From positions 235,780 to 299,779 of the forward strand of contig JACRNB010000012.1 of assembly GCA_016219425.1 (NCBI GenBank): DNA of 64,000 bases, in the 5' to 3' direction. The position numbers were made by a program, and so were the translations under genes. Below the pieces are notes generated by a model that saw only the letters and a program-made list of their open reading frames with translations, was not told the origin of the DNA and did no database searches. Below, one piece after another: positions 35,348 to 44,824 of this stretch; positions within the stretch are counted from its first letter, which is position 1, and every line of letters starts with the position of its first letter. This stretch comes from Betaproteobacteria bacterium. Its GTDB lineage: Bacteria > Pseudomonadota > Gammaproteobacteria > Burkholderiales > Thiobacillaceae.

Positions 35348-36493
35348 TCAATGCACCACGCCCGCCGCCACCCTGCCAATCAAGCGTTGGTAGAGAAACA
35401 GCAGTTCGTGTTCCGCCGGGGAGCGTTTGGCGCGTTCGGCAAAGGCGCGGATGTCCGGCAGCAGTTCGCGCGCCTCCGCCGGGCTGAGCGTCAGGCCCAT
35501 GTTCTGGTAGGCGGCCATGAGGCCGTGCGCGCCGGAATGCTTGCCCACCACCAGTTTGTGGCGGCGGCCCACTTCGCCGGGGTCGAAGGCCTGGTAGGTG
35601 TCCGGGTCTTTGAGCAGGCCGTCCACGTGGATGCCCGCCTCGTGGGTGAAGACGCCTTCGCCCACCACGCTCTTCTGCCACGCCACGGGGCGGCCCGAGG
35701 CGGCGGCCACGGCGTCGGAGAGGGCGGGAAACAGGCTGAGGTCCACGCCGGTCTCCAGGCCATAGAGCTTGGTCAGGCCCAGGGCCACTTCTTCCAGCGG
35801 TGCGTTGCCGGCGCGTTCGCCCAGGCCGTTGACGGTGGTGTTCACATGGGTGGCGCCGGCGCGGCAGGCCGCCAGGGTGTTGGCGGTGGCGAGGCCGAGG
35901 TCGTCGTGGGCGTGCATTTCGAGTTCCAGGTCGCACACGGAACGCAGGCTGGCGATGGCCTCATGCACGCCGAAGGGTTCCATCACCCCCAGGGTGTCGG
36001 CGTAGCGCAGGCGGCGCGCGCCCGCTTCCTGGGCGGTTTCGGCCACGCGCAGGAGAAAGTCCAGTTCGGCGCGGGAGGCGTCTTCGCAGCCGACGATGAC
36101 CTCCAGCCCCAGGTCCAGGGCGCGGGGGACCAGGTCGCGGATGCTGGCGAGCACCCAGGCCCGGTCTTTCCTGAGCTTTTTGGCGATGTGGAGGTCGGAG
36201 ACGGAGATAGAGATGTCGATCAGGTCTACCCCCAGGCCGCGGCAGGCTTCGATGTCGGCGGCGCGCATGCGGCTCCATACCACCAGTCGGGAGGCCAGCT
36301 TGAGGTCCGCCACGGCGCGGATGCTGTCGCATTCCCGCCCGCCCATGGCGGGGATGCCCACCTCCAGTTCCGGCACCCCCATCGTTCCCAGACGGCGCGC
36401 GATATCGAGCTTTTCTTCCAGGGTGAACGCCACCCCGGCGGATTGTTCGCCATCGCGCAGGGTGGTGTCGTCGATGCAGATGCGGCGGGACAT
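35348..36493 (-). CDS. nifV: Homocitrate synthase NifV
   Basis: The 381-residue TIM-barrel condenses acetyl-CoA and 2-oxoglutarate into homocitrate, the organic ligand of the FeMo cofactor. Motifs seen are [31 protein letters not shown], the metal-binding [25 protein letters not shown] and [13 protein letters not shown]. The ATG at 36493 is used; it gives the family length, although no strong ribosome site is seen. It is the first gene of nifV-cysE-orf168-nifW-nifZ-nifM-rrf2. Confidence 0.95.
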   Translation of the reverse strand: MSRRICIDDTTLRDGEQSAGVAFTLEEKLDIARRLGTMGVPELEVGIPAMGGRECDSIRAVADLKLASRLVVWSRMRAADIEACRGLGVDLIDISISVSDLHIAKKLRKDRAWVLASIRDLVPRALDLGLEVIVGCEDASRAELDFLLRVAETAQEAGARRLRYADTLGVMEPFGVHEAIASLRSVCDLELEMHAHDDLGLATANTLAACRAGATHVNTTVNGLGERAGNAPLEEVALGLTKLYGLETGVDLSLFPALSDAVAAASGRPVAWQKSVVGEGVFTHEAGIHVDGLLKDPDTYQAFDPGEVGRRHKLVVGKHSGAHGLMAAYQNMGLTLSPAEARELLPDIRAFAERAKRSPAEHELLFLYQRLIGRVAAGVVH

Positions 36494-36528
36494 GGTGGAG
36501 ACCGGAGGCGGAGGATGACTCCGGTACC

Positions 36529-36543
36529 GCAAGCCCCGTGCCA
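36529..36543 (-). promoter_or_regulatory. Sigma-54 promoter of the nifV operon
   Basis: The minus strand reads TGGCACGGGGCTTGC, an exact match to the sigma-54 consensus, with an inferred start near 36517, about 24 bases before the nifV ATG. I found no perfect TGT-N10-ACA site in the 150 bases upstream, only half matches. Confidence 0.85.
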
Positions 36544-36694
36544 TGGGCGCTAGCCGCGCTATCTCCATGAAAGAAAACGACAAATCCGTCTTCTTATGGA
36601 CTCAACCTGCGTCGAAAACGGGACCAGGGAAGGGGCTTGGTAGGGTTTGCGACAACGCCCTTGCGGTGTTGCGCCGGGGATGCGGGGGGATGGG

Positions 36695-36784
36695 TGGCGG
36701 AGAGAGGGGGATTCGAACCCCCGTTACAGCAAGCTGTAAACCGGATTTCGAATCCGGCGCATTCGACCACTCTGCCATCTCTCC
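36695..36784 (-). tRNA. tRNA-Ser (CGA)
   Basis: The minus strand folds as a type II tRNA: acceptor GGAGAGA/TCTCTCC, anticodon arm CCGGA-TTCGAAA-TCCGG (anticodon CGA), a long variable arm around TACAGCTTGCTGTA, T-arm GGTTCGAATCC and encoded CCA. Confidence 0.96.
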
Positions 36785-36862
36785 GCATTTCCGCCTAAAG
36801 GTGGCCTCTAAGCGGAAAGCGCGGCATTCTACCCGCATTCCCCCCTGCCTCAATCCCGTTCC

Positions 36863-38236
36863 ATGCCCCTGCTGTCCCTGTTTTGGGTACTCGTTTGGGT
36901 ACTCGTCCCGGCCCTCTTCCTGAGCGCCTGCGGACCGATCCCCATGCCCAAGAGCGGGGGGGAACTGGTGGTGGCCACGCGCAACAGTCCCACCACCTAT
37001 TTCCTGGATGGCGAAGGCAAGGCCACGGGGTTTGAACACGATCTGGTCCGGCGTTTTGCCGAGGCGCAGGGCTGGAGCGTGCGGTTTGAGACCATGGAAA
37101 GCCTGGATGGCATGTTCCGCGCCGTGCGTAACGGCAGGGTGCACATCGCTGCGGCGGGGCTGACGGTGACGGAGGAACGGGGGCGCCAGGTGGCTTTTGG
37201 TCCCGCCTATGGCCAGGTGCAGGAACTGCTGGTCTGCCGTGAGGGCGTCACCCAGCCCGCCCGACTGGAGCAGATCAAGGGGCTGCGCCTGGAGGTGGTG
37301 GCCGGCAGCAGCCACGCCCTGCGTCTGAAACAGGCGCAACGCCGTGCGCCGGGGCTGAAATGGGTCGAGGTCGTCACCCCCGGCGAGGAGGAGTTGCTGG
37401 AACGGGTGGACGCTGGTCTGGCGGACTGCACCGTGGCGGATTCCGACAACCTGGATGTGGCGCGCAATTTCCATCCCTCCCTGCGCGAGGGGCTGGTGCT
37501 GGCCTCCCGCCAGCAACACGCCTGGGCGCTCAAGATGGGGGTGGATGTGTCACTCTCGCGCAAGCTCAGCACCTTTTTCCACGGCATGGAAAGGAGCGGC
37601 GAGCTGGCGCGGCTGCGGGAGCGCTATTTCGGTCACGTCACCCGTTTGGCGGAGGCCGACGTGCGCGGTGTACTGGAACGCCGCGTCGAGCGCCTGCACC
37701 CCCTGCGCGCCCATTTGTACGCGGGCCAGATCGAAACCGGGTTGGACTGGCGTCTGCTGGCGGCGGTGGCCTATCAGGAATCGCAATGGGATGCCGCTGC
37801 GGTTTCCCCCACCGGGGTGCGCGGCATCATGATGCTGACGTCAGATACGGCGGATCGCCTGGGCGTGAAGGATCGCCTGGACCCGCGCGAAAGCATCCTC
37901 GGCGGTGCGCGCTATCTGGTCATGCTGCGGGCGGGTCAGGCGGAGGACATTCCGGAACCGGATCGCACCTGGATGGCGCTGGCGGCCTACAACATCGGCC
38001 CCGCGCATCTGGAAGACGCCCGCACCCTGGCGCGTCGCCTGGGCAAGAACCCCAACCGCTGGAGCGACATGAAGGAAGTCCTGCCCCTGATCGCTCATCC
38101 GCGCCATTACGCCGGGCTGCGTTACGGTTTTGCACGGGGCGGCGAGGCGCGCACCTTTGCTGAAAACGTGCGCATTTATTACGACATCCTGAATCGCTTC
38201 GAGCGCCCTTATCGCAATTTCTGGAGCCTGGATTGA
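36863..38236 (+). CDS. mltF: Membrane-bound lytic murein transglycosylase MltF
   Basis: The 457-residue lipoprotein (lipobox LSAC, Cys at about residue 23) has an ABC-type solute-binding domain 3 (about 33-265: GGELVVATRNSPTTYF, VHIAAAGLTVTEER) and a C-terminal SLT domain (about 285-445) with catalytic Glu in AYQESQWDAAAVSPTG and LAAYNIGPAHLEDA. It cleaves peptidoglycan glycan strands at the outer membrane. The stop overlaps the TTG start of the next gene. Confidence 0.95.
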   Translation: MPLLSLFWVLVWVLVPALFLSACGPIPMPKSGGELVVATRNSPTTYFLDGEGKATGFEHDLVRRFAEAQGWSVRFETMESLDGMFRAVRNGRVHIAAAGLTVTEERGRQVAFGPAYGQVQELLVCREGVTQPARLEQIKGLRLEVVAGSSHALRLKQAQRRAPGLKWVEVVTPGEEELLERVDAGLADCTVADSDNLDVARNFHPSLREGLVLASRQQHAWALKMGVDVSLSRKLSTFFHGMERSGELARLRERYFGHVTRLAEADVRGVLERRVERLHPLRAHLYAGQIETGLDWRLLAAVAYQESQWDAAAVSPTGVRGIMMLTSDTADRLGVKDRLDPRESILGGARYLVMLRAGQAEDIPEPDRTWMALAAYNIGPAHLEDARTLARRLGKNPNRWSDMKEVLPLIAHPRHYAGLRYGFARGGEARTFAENVRIYYDILNRFERPYRNFWSLD

Positions 38237-38961
38237 GCCCGTCCCGCCGCCCGGCGTCCATCCTGGACAGCGCGGAAACCCTTGCCTTGACCGATGACGC
38301 GACGCTGGCGTACCGGCTGCGTCGCAGCGCGCGTCGCCGCACTCTGGTCCTGCGCGTCACCGAGGCGGGCGAGGTGGTGGTGAACGCCCCCCTGCGGGCC
38401 GCCCGGCGCGATATCGAAGGCTTCGTGCAGCGTCATCTGGAGTGGGTGCATGCGCGCCGCGGTCAGGCCCGGATGCGGGAAATGGTCTGGCAAGAGGGCG
38501 CGCATCTGCCCTTTCTGGGGACGGATCTGACCCTGCGCTTCCAGCCCCGCGTCGGACGGGCGCAGGTGCGCCGGGAAGGGGATGAGCTGCACTGCGCCTG
38601 TCCGCCGGGGGAGCTGGAGGCTGCCGTTACCGCCTGGTATCGCCGCAACGCCCGCGACGGTTTTGCAGAGCGGCTGGCGCTACAGGCGGCGCGGGCGGGC
38701 ATCGCCCTGCCGCCCCTGCGCCTGTCCAACGCCCGCACCCGCTGGGGCAGCCTCTCCCCCAAGGGCGTGGTCAGCCTGAACTGGCGCTTGCTCAAGGCCG
38801 CCCCGGAGGTGATCGACTACGTCATCTGCCACGAGCTGGCCCACTTCCGGCAACGCAACCATTCCGCGGCATTCTGGCGCGAGGTGGAGCGCTTGTGTCC
38901 CGACTGGCAGGCCCTGCGGCGCCGGCTCAAGGAGGCGGGGCGGGGATATTTCCTGTTTTGA
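38233..38961 (+). CDS. YgjP-like zinc metallopeptidase (DUF45/M48-related)
   Basis: The 242-residue product has LRRSARRRTLVLRV at the start and the zinc site YVICHELAHFRQRNHSAAFW with a downstream Glu, followed by LCPDWQALRRRL. This is the YgjP/DUF45 metal-dependent hydrolase family; substrates are unknown. The start is a TTG that shares bases with the mltF stop (TTGA), implying coupling. Confidence 0.9.
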   Translation: MSPSRRPASILDSAETLALTDDATLAYRLRRSARRRTLVLRVTEAGEVVVNAPLRAARRDIEGFVQRHLEWVHARRGQARMREMVWQEGAHLPFLGTDLTLRFQPRVGRAQVRREGDELHCACPPGELEAAVTAWYRRNARDGFAERLALQAARAGIALPPLRLSNARTRWGSLSPKGVVSLNWRLLKAAPEVIDYVICHELAHFRQRNHSAAFWREVERLCPDWQALRRRLKEAGRGYFLF

Positions 38962-39046
38962 GCGCCCCCAGGGCCGGGCACGGGGGGAGACGCTTTCGGT
39001 ACACTTCGGGCCTTGTTTTCCTTTCAACCATCGAGTCAGGTCAATC

Positions 39047-40129
39047 ATGGAACGCATCTACAACTTCAGTGCTGGTCCCGCCGTCCTCCCCCGCGAAGTC
39101 CTCGAACAAGCCCGCGATGAATTGGTGAATTGGCAGGGTTGCGGCATGTCGGTCATGGAAATGTCCCACCGCGGCAAGGAATACATGGGCATCCAGGCCC
39201 AGGCCGAGGCCGATCTGCGCGAGTTGATGGGCATCCCCGCCAACTACAAGGTGCTGTTCCTGCAAGGCGGCGCTTCCAGCCAGTTCGCCATGGTTCCCAT
39301 GAACCTGCTGCGCGGCAAGGCCTCCGCCGACTACCTGAACACCGGCGAGTGGTCCAAGAAGGCCATCAAGGAAGCCAAGAAGTACGGCGCGGTGAACGTG
39401 GTGGCCAGCAGCGAGGACAAGAACTTCTCCTACGCCCCGACGCAAGACGCCTGGAAGCTGGACCCGAACGCGGCCTACGTCCACTACACCCCCAACGAGA
39501 CCATCGGCGGCGTCGAGATCTTCTGGACGCCGGAGACCGGCGACGCACCCCTGGTGGCGGACATGTCCTCCACCATCCTGTCGCGCCCCGTGGATGTGTC
39601 CAAGTTCGGCCTGATCTACGCCGGTGCGCAGAAGAACATCGGCCCGGCGGGCGTCACCGTGGTGATCGTGCGCGATGACCTCATCGGCCAGACCGTGGCG
39701 GGCACGCCCACCATGTTCGACTACAAGACCCATGCGGATAACGAGTCCATGTACAACACCCCGCCCACCTACGGCATCTACACCGCCGGGCTGGTGTTCA
39801 AGTTGCTGAAGGCCAAGGGCGGTCTGAGCGCGATGGAAAAGACCAACCGCCAGAAGGCCGGCCTGCTGTACGACTACCTGGATTCCACCGGCTTCTACAA
39901 CTCGCCCGTGGCCAGGGAAAACCGCTCGCTGATGAACATCCCCTTCACCCTGAAGGACGCCGCGCTGGACGAAGACTTCCTCAAGGGCGCCAAGGGCCGC
40001 GGCCTGGTGCAGTTGAAGGGCCACCGCTCCGTGGGCGGCATGCGCGCCTCCATCTACAACGCCATGCCGGTGGAAGGCGTGGCCGCGCTGGTGGAGTACA
40101 TGAAGGAATTCGAGCAGGCGCGCGGCTGA
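39047..40129 (+). CDS. serC: Phosphoserine aminotransferase
   Basis: A 360-residue PLP enzyme that converts 3-phosphohydroxypyruvate to phosphoserine and also acts in pyridoxine synthesis. Motifs seen are NFSAGPAVLPREV, LQGGASSQFAMVPMN, and the PLP lysine region IYAGAQKNIGPAGV, then GHRSVGGMRASIYNA. It opens the serine/aromatic block. A two-gene accessory cassette separates it from serA. Confidence 0.97.
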   Translation: MERIYNFSAGPAVLPREVLEQARDELVNWQGCGMSVMEMSHRGKEYMGIQAQAEADLRELMGIPANYKVLFLQGGASSQFAMVPMNLLRGKASADYLNTGEWSKKAIKEAKKYGAVNVVASSEDKNFSYAPTQDAWKLDPNAAYVHYTPNETIGGVEIFWTPETGDAPLVADMSSTILSRPVDVSKFGLIYAGAQKNIGPAGVTVVIVRDDLIGQTVAGTPTMFDYKTHADNESMYNTPPTYGIYTAGLVFKLLKAKGGLSAMEKTNRQKAGLLYDYLDSTGFYNSPVARENRSLMNIPFTLKDAALDEDFLKGAKGRGLVQLKGHRSVGGMRASIYNAMPVEGVAALVEYMKEFEQARG

Positions 40130-40145
40130 GCGCAGGAGAACGCCC

Positions 40146-40379
40146 GTGACCGCCAGAATTGTTTCCGACCCCGCCGTCATGATGGGCAAGCCGGTCATTG
40201 CCGGCACCCGGATTACCGTGGAAAGCGTTTTGGAACGCCTGGCGGCGGGCGAAAGCGAGGCGCAGGTGATGGCCGCCCATCCGCGTCTGACGCATGAAGA
40301 TCTTCTCGCCGCCTTGGAATTTGCCGCCCACGCCTTGCGCGCTGATGTGGTGTATCCGATGTACAGACAGGCGGCATGA
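40146..40379 (+). CDS. DUF433 family antitoxin-like protein
   Basis: The 77-residue product has the DUF433 core MMGKPVIAGTRITVESVLERLAAGESE and HPRLTHEDLLAALEFA, a helix-turn-helix-like fold. DUF433 genes usually pair with PIN-like DUF5615 genes, as here. GTG start with AGGAG 7 bases before it; it overlaps the next gene by 4 bases (ATGA). Confidence 0.88.
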   Translation: MTARIVSDPAVMMGKPVIAGTRITVESVLERLAAGESEAQVMAAHPRLTHEDLLAALEFAAHALRADVVYPMYRQAA

Positions 40380-40735
40380 AGCTGGTGGTGGATGAGAGCG
40401 TGGATGCCGGAATCGTGCGGGCATTGAGGTTGGAGGGACATGAGGTTCTGTTCGTGGACGAGATCGCCCCTGGCAGCCCTGATGTCCGTGTGTTGGCGAT
40501 GGCGGCGGACCATGCCGCCCCTCTCGTCACGGCAGACAAGGATTTCGGCGAGTTGGTCTTTCGTCAGGGAAAGGCCCATTTCGGCGTCCTTCTGTTGCGT
40601 CTGTATGGTTTGAGAGAAGCGGAAAAGGCTGAATTGGTGGTGTCCGCGATGCGCAGCCACGGCGCTGAATTCCCCGGCGCCTTTTCCGTACTAACCCCCG
40701 AAACCCTTCGTATTCGTCCCATAACGACTGCCTGA
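40376..40735 (+). CDS. DUF5615 PIN-like protein (putative toxin)
   Basis: The 119-residue product starts MKLVVDESVDAGIVRALRLEGHE in family style, with acidic residues at LVVDESVD, VTADKDFGELVF and a C-terminal SVLTPETLRIR. DUF5615 is a PIN-related nuclease fold thought to act as the toxin of the DUF433 pair. It ends 9 bases before serA. Confidence 0.87.
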   Translation: MKLVVDESVDAGIVRALRLEGHEVLFVDEIAPGSPDVRVLAMAADHAAPLVTADKDFGELVFRQGKAHFGVLLLRLYGLREAEKAELVVSAMRSHGAEFPGAFSVLTPETLRIRPITTA

Positions 40736-40744
40736 GGTATTCCC

Positions 40745-41914
40745 ATGACCCGCAAGATCCTCACCCTCAACGCCATCTCCAAGAAGGGCCTCGCCCGTCT
40801 GCCCCAGGGCTACGCCGTGGGCAACGATGTGGCGGAGCCGGACGCCATCCTGGTGCGCTCCCAGGTGATGCACGAGATGCCCATCGCCGACTCGGTGCTG
40901 GCCATCGGGCGCGCCGGGGCGGGCACCAACAACATTCCGGTCAAGGCCATGAGCGCCAAGGGCGTGGTGGTGTTCAACGCCCCCGGCGCCAACGCCAACG
41001 CGGTCAAGGAACTGGTGCTGGCGGGCATGCTCATCGGCGCCCGCAACCTGGCCCCCGCCATGCGTTTCGTGGAGGGCCTGCAAGGCGATGACGAATCCCT
41101 GCACAAGCAGGTGGAGGCAGGCAAGAAACACTATGTCGGGCACGAACTGCCGGGCCGCACCCTGGGCGTGATCGGCCTTGGGGCCATCGGCTCGCTGGTG
41201 GCGGACGCCGCCATCCGTCTGGGCATGAACGTCATCGGCTACGACCCCGAGATCACCGTGGACGCCGCCTGGCGGCTGCCCTCCCAGGTGAAGAAGGCGG
41301 CCAGCGTGGATGATCTGGTGAAGCACTCCGACTTCATCTCCATGCACACCCCGCTGGTTCCCGCCACCAAAGACCTCATCAATGCCGAGCGCGTGAAACT
41401 GATGCGGAAGGGCTGTGTGCTGCTCAACTTTGCGCGCGACGGCATCGTCAGCGAACAGGCGGTGCTGGACGGCCTCAACGGCAATCACATGCACGCCTAT
41501 GTGTGCGACTTTCCCAGCAACCTGCTCAAGACTCACCCCCGTTTCGTCGCCCTGCCGCATCTGGGCGCTTCCACGGAAGAGGCGGAGGAGAACTGCGCCG
41601 TGATGGTGGCGGAGCAGGTGGCGGACTACCTGGAACACGGCAACATCCTCAACGCCGTCAACTTCCCCAACATCAGCCTGCCGCGCGAGACCGCCCACCG
41701 GCTGGCCATCGCCAACGCCAACGTGCCCAACATGCTGGGGCAGATCTCCACCGCCCTGGCGGGGGCCGGGCTCAACATCCAGAACATGGTGAACAAGTCC
41801 AAGGGCGACATGGCCTTCACCCTGGTGGATGTGGAAACCCCCGTGTCCGAGGCCGTCATCGCCCAACTGGCGGGGATCGAGGGTGTGCTGCGCGTTCGTT
41901 ACCTGCCGGCATGA
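40745..41914 (+). CDS. serA: D-3-phosphoglycerate dehydrogenase
   Basis: The 389-residue product catalyses the first step of serine synthesis. It has LGVIGLGAIGSLVADAA (NAD fold), LNFARDGIVSE with the catalytic Arg, LPHLGASTEEAEEN with the catalytic His, and a C-terminal ACT domain (about 320-389) for serine feedback. The stop overlaps the pheA start (ATGA). Confidence 0.95.
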   Translation: MTRKILTLNAISKKGLARLPQGYAVGNDVAEPDAILVRSQVMHEMPIADSVLAIGRAGAGTNNIPVKAMSAKGVVVFNAPGANANAVKELVLAGMLIGARNLAPAMRFVEGLQGDDESLHKQVEAGKKHYVGHELPGRTLGVIGLGAIGSLVADAAIRLGMNVIGYDPEITVDAAWRLPSQVKKAASVDDLVKHSDFISMHTPLVPATKDLINAERVKLMRKGCVLLNFARDGIVSEQAVLDGLNGNHMHAYVCDFPSNLLKTHPRFVALPHLGASTEEAEENCAVMVAEQVADYLEHGNILNAVNFPNISLPRETAHRLAIANANVPNMLGQISTALAGAGLNIQNMVNKSKGDMAFTLVDVETPVSEAVIAQLAGIEGVLRVRYLPA

Positions 41915-42972
41915 ACGCCCAACTTCTCCGCCTCCGCACCCAGATCGACGCCATCGACGATCAGGTTTTGCAACTGGTCAACGAACGGGCGCGTCTGGCC
42001 CAGTCCATCGGCCATCTCAAGAACGGCATCGTCTACAAACCCGAGCGGGAGGCCCAGGTGGTGCGGCGCATGCAGGAGGGCAACCCCGGCCCGCTGGAGG
42101 CGGAATCCGTCTCCGTTCTGTTCAAGGAGATCATGTCCGCCTGCCGCGCCCTGGAGCAGCCGCTGACCATCGCCTGGCTGGGGCCCCGCGGCACCTTCTC
42201 CGAGGCCGCCGCCGTCAAGCAGTTCGGCCATGCCGCTCAGGGGCTGCCCTGCGCCAGCATCGACGAGGTGTTTGATGCCGTGGCGCACGGTCAGGCCCAC
42301 TACGGCGTGGTCCCCGTGGAGAACTCCACCGAAGGCGCGATCAGCCGCACCCTCGATCTGATGCTGGACACCGCCCTGTTCGTCTGCGGCGAGGTCATGC
42401 TGCGGGTGCGCCAGCACCTGATGCGCAAGACCGGCGATCTGAAGGGCGTGGAATGCGTCTATTCCCACGCCCAATCCCTGGGCCAGTGCCACAACTGGCT
42501 GGCCCGGAACCTGCCGGGGGTGAAGATCGTCCCCGTCTCCAGCAATGCCGAGGCCGCCCGTCTGGCCGCCGAGAACCCGGACGCCGCAGCCATCGCCGGA
42601 GAACTGGCCGCCGAGCGCTACGGCTTGAACATCGTTGCGCGCGAGATCGAGGACGAGCCCAACAACACCACCCGTTTTCTGGTGCTGGGCCGGGAAGAGG
42701 TGGCCCCCTCCGGGCGCGACAAGACCTCCCTGGCGATCTCCACCCACAACCGCCCCGGCGCGCTGCTGGACCTGCTGGGCCCCTTCGCCCGCGGCGGCGT
42801 CAGCCTGACCAAGCTGGAATCCCGCCCCGCCCGCAACGGCCAGTGGGACTACGTGTTCTATCTGGACGTGGACCGCCACCGCAACGACTCCGCCCTCCAG
42901 GCCGTCCTGGATGAGATTCGGCCCCACTGCACCTTCATCAAGGTGCTGGGGGCGTATCCGGCGGCGGTGTAG
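41911..42972 (+). CDS. pheA: Bifunctional chorismate mutase/prephenate dehydratase
   Basis: The 353-residue product has an AroQ chorismate mutase (about 1-85: LRTQIDAIDDQVLQLVNERARLA), a prephenate dehydratase domain (about 90-270: LGPRGTFSEAAA, VVPVENSTEGAISRTLD, NNTTRFLVLG with the TRF motif) and an ACT domain with KLESRPARNGQWDYVFYLD for phenylalanine feedback. Makes phenylpyruvate from chorismate. Confidence 0.96.
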   Translation: MNAQLLRLRTQIDAIDDQVLQLVNERARLAQSIGHLKNGIVYKPEREAQVVRRMQEGNPGPLEAESVSVLFKEIMSACRALEQPLTIAWLGPRGTFSEAAAVKQFGHAAQGLPCASIDEVFDAVAHGQAHYGVVPVENSTEGAISRTLDLMLDTALFVCGEVMLRVRQHLMRKTGDLKGVECVYSHAQSLGQCHNWLARNLPGVKIVPVSSNAEAARLAAENPDAAAIAGELAAERYGLNIVAREIEDEPNNTTRFLVLGREEVAPSGRDKTSLAISTHNRPGALLDLLGPFARGGVSLTKLESRPARNGQWDYVFYLDVDRHRNDSALQAVLDEIRPHCTFIKVLGAYPAAV

Positions 42973-43113
42973 TCGGCTTTTCTCAGGGTGATGACAATGG
43001 ATATTGGTCTAGGCGCCCGACTGCATCATCGTTTCAGCGCCTTGGGGGGTGTGGAACCGCCTACCACATCGGCCCTTCCTATAATTCGGCCTCTCCCGTC
43101 AGAGGGTGTTCTT

Positions 43114-43383
43114 ATGCCTACGATCAGCATGTTTTACGGAATTCTGGTGGCGATGTATGTGCTGGATACCGAGCGACATCATCTGCCCCACATCCATGTC
43201 CGCTACAACGAATTCAAATGTGTATTGGGCATACCAGACGGGGAAACGCTGGATGGCGAACTACCTTCCCGGCAGATGAAATTGATGCAGGCCTGGATTG
43301 AGTTGCACCGGGATGAACTGATGGCCGATTGGATTTTGGCATCCAGCGGGCAGAGCCCCTACAAGATTGAGCCTTTACGCTAG
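43114..43383 (+). CDS. DUF4160 family protein
   Basis: The 89-residue product has ISMFYGILVAMYVLDTERHH, LPHIHVRYNEFKCVLGIPDGE and LMQAWIELHRDELMADW, matching DUF4160. These are usually paired with a DUF2442 gene, as here, in a toxin-antitoxin-like arrangement of unproven function. A TATAAT at 43080-43085 could be its own promoter inside the operon. Confidence 0.88.
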   Translation: MPTISMFYGILVAMYVLDTERHHLPHIHVRYNEFKCVLGIPDGETLDGELPSRQMKLMQAWIELHRDELMADWILASSGQSPYKIEPLR

Positions 43384-43394
43384 GAGGAGCATGT

Positions 43395-43640
43395 ATGACC
43401 CCAGATGTCATTCGCGTGACCCCTCGAACGGATTTCAAATTGGACGCCGTGTTTGCCACAGGTGAGCGTCGTCTGTTTGACATGAAGCCTTACCTTGCCT
43501 ATCCGGCGTTTGCGCCATTGGCGGAAGCGAACTTGTTCATGTGCGCCCACGTCAGTGATGGCGTCGTGGCCTGGACTGACGAAATTGATCTGTCCCCAGA
43601 CACGCTCTACCTGCGCGGGGAATGGGTCCAAGCCGCATGA
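43395..43640 (+). CDS. DUF2442 family protein
   Basis: An 81-residue DUF2442 protein (VIRVTPRTDFKLDAVFATGE, RLFDMKPYL, DLSPDTLYLRGEW). It is partner of the upstream DUF4160 gene, 11 bases away. Its stop overlaps the hisC start (ATGA), so the cassette is tightly built into the operon. Confidence 0.88.
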   Translation: MTPDVIRVTPRTDFKLDAVFATGERRLFDMKPYLAYPAFAPLAEANLFMCAHVSDGVVAWTDEIDLSPDTLYLRGEWVQAA

Positions 43641-44824
43641 CCCCCTGCGACCACGCCCCCGCCCACATCCGCGCCATCGCCCCCTACCAGCCCGGCAAGC
43701 CCATTTCGGAACTGGCGCGGGAGATGGGGCTGGACGAGAGCGCCATCATCAAGCTCGCCTCCAACGAAAATCCCCTGGGGATCAGCCCCAAGGCCCGCGC
43801 CGCCGTGGCGGCTGGCATCGACGAACTGGCCTTGTACCCGGACGGCAACGGCTACGCCTTGAAGAGCGCCCTGGCGGCCCGTCTTGGCGTAGCACTCAAC
43901 CAACTCGTCCTGGGCAACGGCTCCAACGACGTGCTGGAACTCGCGGCCCGCGCCTTGTTGGCCCCCGGCAGCAGCGCCGTGTATGCCCAGCACGCCTTCG
44001 CCGTCTATCCCCTGGCCACCCAGGCGACGGGCGCTACCGGCATTGAGGCCCCCGCCAAGGACTACGGCCACGATCTTGCGGCCCTGCGAGCGGCCCTCCG
44101 TCCCGACACCCGCATCGTCTTCATCGCCAATCCCAACAACCCCACCGGCACCCTGCTGGACAACGCCGATCTGTACGCCTTCCTCAAGATCGTCCCTGCC
44201 GACGTGGCGGTGGTGCTGGACGAGGCCTACGGCGAATTCCTGGAACCGGCGCAACGCGCCCCCTCCATCGCCTGGCTGGCGGAATTTCCCAACCTCATCG
44301 TCAGCCGCACCTTCTCCAAGGCCTACGGCCTGGCCGGCCTGCGGGTGGGCTACGCGGTGTGTCATGCAGCCATGGCGGACCTCATCAACCGGGTACGCCA
44401 GCCCTTCAACGTCAACAGCCTGGCCCTGCTGGCCGCCACCGCCGCCCTGAGTGATGACGCCTTTCTCGCCGAATCGAAGCGAGTCAACGACGCCGGCATG
44501 GCTCAGTTGACCGCCGGATTCCGCCAACTTGGGCTGGACTCCATCCCCTCCGCCGGCAACTTCGTGTGCGTGCGGGTGGGCGACGCGGCGCGGGTGAACC
44601 GGGAACTCCTGCAACGCGGCATCATCGTCCGCCCCGTGGGCAACTACGGCCTGCCGGAGCACCTGCGCGTCTCCATCGGCCTGCCGGAACAGAACGCCCG
44701 CTTCCTGGTGGTGCTGGGCGAGATCCTCACCTGTCATTCCCGCGAAAGCGGGAATCCAGTGCGTACATCTGATCAGCCCGACAACCTGGATTCCCGCGTG
44801 CGCGGGAATGACGCGCAAACATGA
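43637..44824 (+). CDS. hisC: Histidinol-phosphate aminotransferase with repeat-encoded C-terminus
   Basis: A 395-residue class I/II aminotransferase: KLASNENPLGISPKA, NPNNPTGTLLD, VVLDEAYGEF, and PLP lysine SRTFSKAYGLAGLRVGY. In this operon position it probably serves phenylalanine/tyrosine transamination as well as, or instead of, histidine. Residues about 366-395 (CHSRESGNPV through LDSRVRGNDAQT) are encoded by a full family D repeat pair, extending a protein of normally about 360-370 residues. The stop overlaps the tyrA start. Confidence 0.93.
   Translation: MTPCDHAPAHIRAIAPYQPGKPISELAREMGLDESAIIKLASNENPLGISPKARAAVAAGIDELALYPDGNGYALKSALAARLGVALNQLVLGNGSNDVLELAARALLAPGSSAVYAQHAFAVYPLATQATGATGIEAPAKDYGHDLAALRAALRPDTRIVFIANPNNPTGTLLDNADLYAFLKIVPADVAVVLDEAYGEFLEPAQRAPSIAWLAEFPNLIVSRTFSKAYGLAGLRVGYAVCHAAMADLINRVRQPFNVNSLALLAATAALSDDAFLAESKRVNDAGMAQLTAGFRQLGLDSIPSAGNFVCVRVGDAARVNRELLQRGIIVRPVGNYGLPEHLRVSIGLPEQNARFLVVLGEILTCHSRESGNPVRTSDQPDNLDSRVRGNDAQT
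44733..44812. repeat. Family D inverted-pair repeat, in frame at the 3' end of hisC
   Basis: The arms at 44733-44759 (GTCATTCCCGCG, AAAGCGGGAATCCAG) and 44786-44812 (CTGGATTCCCGCG, TGCGCGGGAATGAC) are reverse complements around a 26-base spacer. Confidence 0.93.

Noticed and set aside
36550..36694. NifA site upstream of the nifV promoter
   Set aside because: No TGT-N10-ACA is present; only half matches such as GGT-N10-ACA were found.
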